19,863 bases of DNA. Origin: Thermoplasmatota archaeon. GTDB taxonomy: Archaea; Thermoplasmatota; Penumbrarchaeia; Penumbrarchaeales; Penumbrarchaeaceae. Of this stretch, positions 14,810 through 19,863 are shown one piece after another (positions within the stretch are counted from its first letter, which is position 1; the number at the start of each line of letters is the position of its first letter). The stretch is from contig JAUVLN010000011.1 in assembly GCA_030600725.1 (NCBI GenBank), positions 1 through 19,863 of the forward strand, written 5' to 3'. The notes below the pieces were generated by a model that saw only the letters and a program-made list of their open reading frames with translations, had not been told where the DNA came from and ran no database searches. Made by a program: the position numbers and the translations under genes.

Positions 14810-16345
14810 GTGCCTAGAAAATCCAAAAAGAAGGTCGAATGGTCAGATGATGAAGAGATCGAGGTAAAGAGGAAGGGAAAGGGCAGGGGAAAACCCAAGG
14901 TCTCCTTCGACGACGAGGAGGAGCCCAGGCCCAAGAGGACTGTGGTCATAGAAAATGATAATGAGGAAGAGGCTCCTGAGGAGGAGCTGGAGGAGCTGGT
15001 CGAGGAGGAAGACCTTGACACCTTCAAGATGAAGGAGGCGGTCTCCAAGATGCTCATTCCGAAGGAGGAGATGGAGAAGATCTATGCAGACCTCAAGGGA
15101 AAGAGGGAATCCATGATAGCGGGTGAGAAGAGACTTCTCGAACAGATGACCGCCTTCATCGAGACCAATCTCATCAAGATCGAAAAGGACAAGGGTGATA
15201 TTGAGAAAAAGGAGACCGCCATGGTCCTTGAGAGGAAATCCCTCATGGCCAAGAGAGAGGAGATCCTCAAGGAGATCGAATCCCTTGAAAATGAGAGGGA
15301 TGAGTTCCTCACGCTGAAGAAGGAGATAGAGATGGAGAAGGAGACCTTCGATGACAGGATGGCGGAGATAGATAAAGAGCGTGAGGCCGTGAAGAGGGAC
15401 AGGACCGTGCTCGAGGGAAGGGAGACCCAGTTCTACGAGGACAAGGAGGCCCTCAACAGCAGGAAGGAGGAGATAGACGAGGAGATGGAGAAGCTCAACA
15501 AACAGCAGAATCTCCTCGAGAGGGAGACGGAGTCCCTGGAGAGAAAACAGGATCTTTTCCATAAGGACGTTGAGGAGTTCAAGGAGAAACAGACCGACTT
15601 CCAGGAACAGATGGATGAGTTCCAGGAGAGGTACAACAAGTTCAGGGTGGACTTCAGGGTGTACGAGAAGGGAAAGGAGAAGCTGGATGATTGGGAATCT
15701 GAACTACAGACCAAGCAGACCGCTCTGAAGGGTGAGATGAAGAAGATCGATAATGAGCGCGATGATCTGCGAAAGGATCAGATGGAGCTCGACAGGAAGA
15801 GGGACGAATTCCTGATAGAGAAGAAGGACCTGGATGCCGACAAGAGGCTCTTCGAGAAGGACAAGACGAAATGGCTCGACAAGGATGAGGACCTGGAAAG
15901 CAAGAGGAGGGCTATCAAGAAGGACAAAGAGGCCCTCGAGAGCGACAGGGAGAAGTTCGTCCCAAGGGGCGAGCACGATGGGGAGGTTAAGAAGCTCGAG
16001 AGGAAGATCAAGGACCTTGAGGATAAGCTTTCCTCAAAGAAGGAGGAGAAACCCGCCAGGAGGAAGGCCGCTGTAGTCGAGGAAGACGAGGATGACGACT
16101 ATGGTTTCACCGTGAAGAGGAAAGCGAAGAAGGCCGCCGTTGTCGAGGACGATGAGGAGGAGGAGGATATCCCCATCAGAAAGAAGAAGAAGGCTGCGGT
16201 TGTAGAGGACGAGAAGGAGGAGGAGAAGGTCCTGAAGAGGGTAAAATGTCCAAAGTGCAAGAGTCCCATCAAGGTGACCACCGCAAAGAGGCCCATAACC
16301 ATCGTGTGCCCGAACTGTGGGACCAAGGGAAAGCTCTCCAAATAG
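14810..16345 (+). CDS. Long coiled-coil protein with acidic/basic ends and C-terminal zinc ribbon
   Basis: From GTG 14810 the protein has 511 residues; ATGs at 14804 and 14783 are alternatives. The N-terminal 65 residues alternate basic (PRKSKKK, KRKGKGRGKPK) and acidic (WSDDEEIEV, poly-Glu) blocks. A continuous helix follows with a hydrophobic residue at every seventh position over 281 residues (codons 15116-15958). Then come three KAAVVE-acidic cassettes separated by basic patches (16064-16225). The C-terminus is a four-cysteine zinc ribbon, CPKC and CPNC, in VKCPKCKSPIKV...CPNCGTKGKL. There is no signal peptide or membrane helix, so it is cytosolic. Zinc ribbons of this kind end many proteins of unknown role in this archaeal group. 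A scaffold, filament or chromosome-associated role is possible but unproven. A clear terminator follows. Confidence 0.8.
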   Translation: MPRKSKKKVEWSDDEEIEVKRKGKGRGKPKVSFDDEEEPRPKRTVVIENDNEEEAPEEELEELVEEEDLDTFKMKEAVSKMLIPKEEMEKIYADLKGKRESMIAGEKRLLEQMTAFIETNLIKIEKDKGDIEKKETAMVLERKSLMAKREEILKEIESLENERDEFLTLKKEIEMEKETFDDRMAEIDKEREAVKRDRTVLEGRETQFYEDKEALNSRKEEIDEEMEKLNKQQNLLERETESLERKQDLFHKDVEEFKEKQTDFQEQMDEFQERYNKFRVDFRVYEKGKEKLDDWESELQTKQTALKGEMKKIDNERDDLRKDQMELDRKRDEFLIEKKDLDADKRLFEKDKTKWLDKDEDLESKRRAIKKDKEALESDREKFVPRGEHDGEVKKLERKIKDLEDKLSSKKEEKPARRKAAVVEEDEDDDYGFTVKRKAKKAAVVEDDEEEEDIPIRKKKKAAVVEDEKEEEKVLKRVKCPKCKSPIKVTTAKRPITIVCPNCGTKGKLSK

Positions 16346-16368
16346 TATCTATTTGGGGGAAATATCAT

Positions 16369-16396
16369 GGGGGGGCCATTCGGCCTCCCCTTTTTT
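16369..16396 (+). terminator. Intrinsic-type terminator of the coiled-coil gene
   Basis: GGGGGGGCC and GGCCTCCCC form a 9-bp stem (one G-T pair) with loop ATTC, immediately followed by TTTTTT. It starts 24 nt after the stop codon. It is the clearest terminator in the window. Confidence 0.8.
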
Positions 16397-16430
16397 AATT
16401 TTGATTCAAATCATCTTACAAGCATAGAAA

Positions 16431-16461
16431 TAAAAAACCAGAAAAATCCCTGGATTTTTCT
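16431..16461 (-). terminator. Terminator-like hairpin for the TPR gene
   Basis: AGAAAAATCC (16440-16449) and GGATTTTTCT (16452-16461) form a perfect inverted repeat. Read on the minus strand it is followed by GGTTTTTTA. It lies about 120 nt beyond the TPR stop codon and faces the plus-strand terminator. Confidence 0.6.
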
Positions 16462-16465
16462 AAGG

Positions 16466-16509
16466 TTTGAATGTTTAAGAGATAAGCAGTTTTCACACTA
16501 ACATTCAAA
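16466..16509. repeat. Inverted repeat in AT-rich convergent intergenic region
   Basis: TTTGAATGTT (16466-16475) and AACATTCAAA (16500-16509) are perfect complements around 24 nt. A smaller GATGTT/AACATC pair around an AAGCTT palindrome follows at 16538-16556. No gene is visible in this AT-rich stretch. Confidence 0.55.
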
Positions 16510-16581
16510 ATAAGCTTACAGATAATAAAAGCTAAGCGATGTTCAAGCTTAACATCAAGATCAGGTCCGTTTGGGTCAGGC

Positions 16582-17856
16582 CTACCTTTCATGCAGCTCT
16601 TTGAGTATCTCGTCACGGGCCACGGCGGCCTCCCTGAACCCCGGGTTGATGGCCAGCGCCTTGTCGAAAGATTCCTTGGCCCTGATGATCCTGTTCTTCT
16701 CGTAGAGTACGACCCCTTTGTTGTACAGGAATTCCGCGTTCCTGGGTTCAAGGAGAATGGATCTGTCAAAGCATGAGATCGCCTTTCTGAACTTCCCCAG
16801 GGTGTCATAGGCGTTTCCAAGGTTGAACCAGGCCAGGGCGTTCTTCGGCTGTCTCTTCAACACCGTCTCGTAAGCCCCTATCGCCTCCTGCACCCTCCCC
16901 AGGTTCTTGAGGGCGGTCCCCTTATTCGAGAGGGCATCTATCTTGTGTGGGTTGAGCTTCAGCGATTTATCGTAACAGTCGATGGCCTTGTGAAGCTGTT
17001 TCATGTCCATGAATACGTTGCCCATGTTGTACCATACCTCGGCCTTCCCCGGCCTCAGCTCAAGCGATTTCTTGTAGCACCTGAGCGCCTCCTGGCCTTT
17101 TACCATGAAATGCAATGCGTTTCCGTATGCGAACCACGCATCCGGGTTCTTGGGATTGATCTCTATCGCCTTGTAGAAACAGTATATGGCCCTGTCCATG
17201 TCGGTATCCATCTGAAATTTGGAACCCCTGTCAAGCCATTCGATATCGTCGACGATCTTCCCCTCCTCATCGACATCGAACATCGAGAACATATCGACGC
17301 TGTGCCTGCGGTACATGTCATCCGTGACGGTAACCTTCTCGGAGAGGGCTTTGTCGTACCACTGTTCGGCTTCCTGTGCCCTACCCTGTCTCTCCAGGAT
17401 CACGCCCAGGTTGTACATGGATTCGGTATCCCTGGGGTTGAGGTTAATAACGGCGTTGAAACATGCCGTTGCATCATCAAGGCGTCCGAACTTGGCCAGC
17501 AGTGTTCCCTTGTTGAACCACGCCTCCTGACATGAGGGTTCGATATCGGTTGCCTTGTCAAGGCATTTCATGGCATCCTTCGGCTCCCCCATCTTCGCCA
17601 GAAGTCCTCCAAGGTTGCACCAGGCGGTGATGTTCTTCCTATCTATCTTGATGGCCTTCTTGTAGGCCCCCATCGCCTCCTCATTCCTCATGAGGTTCTG
17701 CAGCGTGAGCGCCTTGTTGTAATTGGCGTCAAAATCGTCCGGGCTCTCCTTTATGGCCTTGTTGAACTCCTCCATAGCCTTGAAGTAGTCCTGATTGATG
17801 AAGGCTATTCCTCCAAGTGCCATTCTGTTGTCATATTCCGAAGGCAAGATGCACAC
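16582..17856 (-). CDS. Tetratricopeptide (TPR) repeat protein
   Basis: The protein has 424 residues made almost wholly of 34-residue TPR units. Five lie at about residues 10-172 (for example NYNKALTLQNLMRNEEAMGA and AWFNKGTLLAKFGRLDDATA). A non-repeat linker of about 40 residues follows (VTVTDDMYRRHSVDMFSMFD...DIEWL), then five to six more units from about 213 to 410. The consensus W/Y-x-N-x-G-x-x-L...A...Y-x-K-A/S-L-x-L-x-P is well kept. There is no signal peptide, membrane segment or catalytic domain, so it is a cytosolic scaffold for protein-protein contacts; the partner is unknown. The start is GTG 17856 with GGAG upstream; a TTG at 17847 with GGGTG upstream is an alternative. It has its own AT-rich promoter and a distant terminator. 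Confidence 0.85.
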   Translation of the reverse strand: MCILPSEYDNRMALGGIAFINQDYFKAMEEFNKAIKESPDDFDANYNKALTLQNLMRNEEAMGAYKKAIKIDRKNITAWCNLGGLLAKMGEPKDAMKCLDKATDIEPSCQEAWFNKGTLLAKFGRLDDATACFNAVINLNPRDTESMYNLGVILERQGRAQEAEQWYDKALSEKVTVTDDMYRRHSVDMFSMFDVDEEGKIVDDIEWLDRGSKFQMDTDMDRAIYCFYKAIEINPKNPDAWFAYGNALHFMVKGQEALRCYKKSLELRPGKAEVWYNMGNVFMDMKQLHKAIDCYDKSLKLNPHKIDALSNKGTALKNLGRVQEAIGAYETVLKRQPKNALAWFNLGNAYDTLGKFRKAISCFDRSILLEPRNAEFLYNKGVVLYEKNRIIRAKESFDKALAINPGFREAAVARDEILKELHER

Positions 17857-17879
17857 CCTGCTCCGATAATGCCTACGTC

Positions 17880-17890
17880 ATAATTAATAT
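17880..17890 (-). promoter_or_regulatory. Probable TATA box of the TPR gene
   Basis: On the minus strand AATATTAATTA lies 24-34 nt before the GTG at 17856, which predicts a very short leader or leaderless mRNA. It lies in the 138-bp gap after csl4, which otherwise shows no feature. Confidence 0.45.
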
Positions 17891-17994
17891 TGCCGTTTAT
17901 CCTCTTCGGTTGGTCCCCAACCGCTCGGGATCAATTATCAAATGAACCTCATCCGATCAAATTAAAACCATTCACATCCGTTTCAGGACGATTA

Positions 17995-18615
17995 TCATCT
18001 GATCTCTTTGATCAGGGGAAATCGGTCGCTTCTGTCCACCCTCGGTGTCCTCTCCTTCCCTTCCCCGTAATCGATGGCGGCCTTCTTCCTGACCACAACT
18101 CCGCATTCCGGGCAGCGCAGTTTCGAAGGTCCGGAAACCCTGAGGCCGACCCTGCATGCCGGACAGGTGGAGTAGATCACCCCGTACTCCTCAAATAGCG
18201 TTGTTATCTCTATCACGGGATCGGCCGAGGTGACCCTTGCCCGCAGGATATCGTTGATCCTGATCATGTCATTCATGCTCTCAACATAAGATGGTGATAT
18301 CTTGGACAGGTGCAGATACGCCAGATCGTATGGATGGGTTCCCCTGTCCTCTCCGGATCCGAGAAGGATCCTGCATCGGGCGATATTCCCCTGAACATCC
18401 TCCACCTGGCATATCACGTCATCCCCGGTAAGCATGTTACCGGAGATCCGACCTTCATGGGAGACCGAGATCCTACGGTTCCCCCTGTCGGTCTTCACCT
18501 CGCCTGTACATGAGGAGTAGATGATACCATCATCAATGACGGTGTTCTCACCGGCTATCAGGTCCTCTACGCTTCCCAGCTCATCTCCCGGGATGACCAA
18601 CCTTTTTCTACCCAT
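17995..18615 (-). CDS. csl4: Archaeal exosome RNA-binding subunit Csl4
   Basis: Csl4 caps the Rrp41-Rrp42 ring of the RNA exosome and helps recruit substrates for 3'-5' degradation. The protein has 206 residues from ATG 18615. It has the N-terminal domain VIPGDELGSVEDLIAGENT...DDGIIYSS (7-35), the S1 RNA-binding domain (about 60-138, with VEDVQGNIARCRI and YLHLSKISPSYVESMND) and a C-terminal zinc ribbon with C151, C154, C168 and C171. This is the full archaeal Csl4 order and length. AGGTGAT sits 4 nt before ATG 18615, deciding it over the in-frame GTG at 18624. It overlaps the end of the methyltransferase gene by 8 bp, implying coupled translation. Residues 186-206 are a charged tail. Confidence 0.95.
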   Translation of the reverse strand: MGRKRLVIPGDELGSVEDLIAGENTVIDDGIIYSSCTGEVKTDRGNRRISVSHEGRISGNMLTGDDVICQVEDVQGNIARCRILLGSGEDRGTHPYDLAYLHLSKISPSYVESMNDMIRINDILRARVTSADPVIEITTLFEEYGVIYSTCPACRVGLRVSGPSKLRCPECGVVVRKKAAIDYGEGKERTPRVDRSDRFPLIKEIR

Positions 18616-19255
18616 CGATATCACCTACACGATACCTCAGAAGTATGACATCGATAAGCAGCCTCTCTTTTGTGTGGAAATGATATCTGTGGTCGATTCC
18701 CATGCGGTAGGTCTCCTCGTCCAGCACCTTCCCTCCCAGTCTATCTATCTCCTTGAGGAGGAACGGCCTTGTGACCCCATTATGGAGTGAGTATATGGTA
18801 TTCCCCATCCTCATCGCTTCGCGTATGAAGGGGCGATCGGCACGACGGCTCTGTGACCCGAACGGAGGATTCATGAATACCGTGTCAACCAGGGGCAGGT
18901 CGGACGCCGGGTCGGAAATGTCCATCTGTTCGAATTCCACACGGCCGGGAGGGTTGCCGACCCGGGGGTCGGTTCCCGCCTGTTCCAGATTGTTCATTGC
19001 TAGTTTTATACATCTGGGATCGATGTCCACGCAGAGAACCTCCCGGGCACCCAGGATCCAGCTTCCGATCCCGAATGGGGCGCCTCCGCATCCCAGCTCC
19101 GCCACCTTCTTCCCCTCTATGTCCCCGTTCTCCCGTGCATTGACAAGTATATCCACCGCGATGTGGGTCGGGGTCAGGTACTGTTCCAGTTTGGGGTCCG
19201 GATCCTCCAGGTCCTTCATTCTGGAGATGATCATCTCAAGATGTCTTCTTCTCAT
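18608..19255 (-). CDS. METTL5-like N6-adenine rRNA methyltransferase (COG2263 type)
   Basis: The protein has 215 residues from ATG 19255. It has a class I SAM-binding fold: an N-terminal helix, then LEQYLTPTHIAVDIL, motif I AELGCGGAPFGIGSWILGA, the acidic ribose loop VDIDPRCIKLAMNN, and the NPPFG motif (129-133), which marks methylation of a base amino group. The C-terminal part carries the FHTKER region of this family. The eukaryotic homologue METTL5 makes m6A in 18S rRNA; the archaeal one is expected to act on 16S rRNA, by inference. GGAGGG lies 5 nt before ATG 19255. An upstream open stretch to 19333 lacks the family pattern and is part of the neighbouring gene. It overlaps the thiolase gene by 20 bp and csl4 by 8 bp, forming one operon. 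Confidence 0.88.
   Translation of the reverse strand: MRRRHLEMIISRMKDLEDPDPKLEQYLTPTHIAVDILVNARENGDIEGKKVAELGCGGAPFGIGSWILGAREVLCVDIDPRCIKLAMNNLEQAGTDPRVGNPPGRVEFEQMDISDPASDLPLVDTVFMNPPFGSQSRRADRPFIREAMRMGNTIYSLHNGVTRPFLLKEIDRLGGKVLDEETYRMGIDHRYHFHTKERLLIDVILLRYRVGDIDG
18620..18626 (-). promoter_or_regulatory. Ribosome binding site that fixes the csl4 start
   Basis: On the minus strand AGGTGAT lies inside the methyltransferase coding end, 4 nt before ATG 18615. It contains the alternative GTG start at 18624, so that start cannot use it. Confidence 0.6.
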
Positions 19256-19863
19256 AGGATCCCTCCAGGTCACCCTGCAGAATGCAGGCCTTGCATAATT
19301 TCCTTCCACCGCCATCGAACACCGGCTCACCACACCCTGGACATCCCGAGATCGTCACATCCGATCCGGGAATGAGGGAGGATAGCTGTTTCTGAAACTT
19401 CAACAGGGAATGTCTACTTCCCGGAGTTCCCTCCTCAGCACTCATCAGCAGGTCCCTGTAATGCCCCCTCTTGGCGGTTATGGAATAGGGGCATTCAAGC
19501 TCATGGATCGGCAGGCCGAGAAGATGGGCCGAGAGGTATGTCTCCGTCTCGGGAATGGTTCGAAGCGGCATGCTCCTCCTTACGAACCCCTCCAGGGATC
19601 TTCTATGCGGGCCCAGCCTGAGTATACGGTCGATATCGGCGGAGAGGACGTTCATGAGGACGGTCTGCGCCATGTCATCAAGGTTGTGGCCGGTGGCAAG
19701 GACGGTGCAGCCCGCCTCTTTAGCCATCATGTTGAGGCATTTTCTCCTCATGATCCCGCAGATCGTGCAGGGCCCCAGATCGCTCATTTCAACCATCTCG
19801 TCCATGGTCATACCGAAGAGATCGCGATACCTCATGACCTGACTCTCGACCCCCAATTCGCCG
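19236..19863 (-). CDS. tRNA 2-thiolation enzyme, TtuA/Ncs6 family, 5' end outside the window
   Basis: About 209 C-terminal codons are present and the frame continues past the right edge, so there is no start here. The family adenylates a tRNA uridine with a PP-loop and swaps oxygen for sulfur. The PP-loop and N-terminal zinc finger lie outside. Visible signatures are GPCTICGIMRRKCLN, whose CxxC supplies two iron-sulfur ligands, GHNLDDMAQTVLMN, ELECPYSITAKR with the third cluster cysteine, and a C-terminal zinc finger CPGCGEP...LCKAC. The arrangement fits TtuA (s2U54) or Ncs6 (s2U34); the missing half is needed to separate them. It is the upstream visible member of the operon that continues into the methyltransferase and csl4, and its 3' end overlaps the next gene by 20 bp. 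Confidence 0.88.
   Translation of the reverse strand, partial: GELGVESQVMRYRDLFGMTMDEMVEMSDLGPCTICGIMRRKCLNMMAKEAGCTVLATGHNLDDMAQTVLMNVLSADIDRILRLGPHRRSLEGFVRRSMPLRTIPETETYLSAHLLGLPIHELECPYSITAKRGHYRDLLMSAEEGTPGSRHSLLKFQKQLSSLIPGSDVTISGCPGCGEPVFDGGGRKLCKACILQGDLEGSYEKKTS

Noticed and set aside
14843..15562. 239-residue Leu-rich minus-strand frame opposite the coiled-coil gene
   Set aside because: It is an artefact of repeated GAG, AAG and CTC codons in the coiled-coil gene read backwards, which gives Leu/Phe/Ser-rich nonsense.
16945..17535. 196-residue plus-strand frame opposite the TPR gene
   Set aside because: The minus frame shows eleven or so clean TPR units; the plus frame has no recognisable feature.
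1..19863. CRISPR array, prophage, transposase or toxin-antitoxin pair
   Set aside because: No spaced direct repeats, integrase, transposase or small paired toxin-like genes were found on either strand.

Overview
The window reads as archaeal chromosome, most likely from a Thermoplasmatota-type euryarchaeote. The clade is inferred; the domain Archaea is much firmer. Archaeal markers are a SepF-type division protein, a stand-alone ZPR1 zinc-finger protein, the exosome subunit Csl4, a METTL5-like rRNA methyltransferase, a TtuA/Ncs6-type tRNA thiolase, a DUF835 domain, TATA-box promoters, and strong GGTGAT-type ribosome binding sites in front of ATG, GTG and TTG starts. Gene density is high. I see no tRNA or rRNA, no CRISPR array, no insertion sequence and no sign of recent transfer.

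Layout. (1) 1-778, minus: 5' part of a DUF89 (ARMT1-like) metal phosphatase, cut by the window edge and apparently started at CTG. (2) 910-4980, plus: a 1356-residue surface protein with a signal peptide, an FG-GAP beta-propeller, Ig/cadherin-like domains, one membrane anchor and a charged cytoplasmic tail; it diverges from DUF89 across a shared TATA box. (3) 5195-6166, plus: sepF and zpr1, 12 bp apart. (4) 6166-6261: two related hairpins between convergent genes. (5) 6263-8114, minus: queD-queC-queE, making preQ0 for archaeosine in tRNA. (6) 8163-10716, minus: a membrane-anchored transglutaminase-like protein and a three-helix membrane protein of unknown role. (7) 10782-14522, minus: a very large HerA-like ATPase fused to DUF835, a SAP-like helix pair, coiled coil, a winged helix and a possibly duplicated C-terminal module. 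(8) 14810-16345, plus: an acidic/basic coiled-coil protein with a C-terminal zinc ribbon. (9) 16346-16581: a convergent intergenic region with one terminator for each direction. (10) 16582-17856, minus: a TPR-repeat protein. (11) 17995-19863, minus: an overlapping cluster of csl4, a METTL5-like methyltransferase and a TtuA/Ncs6-type tRNA thiolase cut by the right edge.

The recognisable operons serve tRNA and rRNA modification, RNA decay and cell division. The stretch 8163-16345 is the least understood. It holds two membrane proteins, a HerA-type motor with an unusual set of domains, and, divergent from it, a coiled-coil protein in which every seventh residue is hydrophobic for 41 consecutive heptads. 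These are the best candidates for something undescribed. Several start codons are reassigned here from ribosome binding sites and family N-termini.
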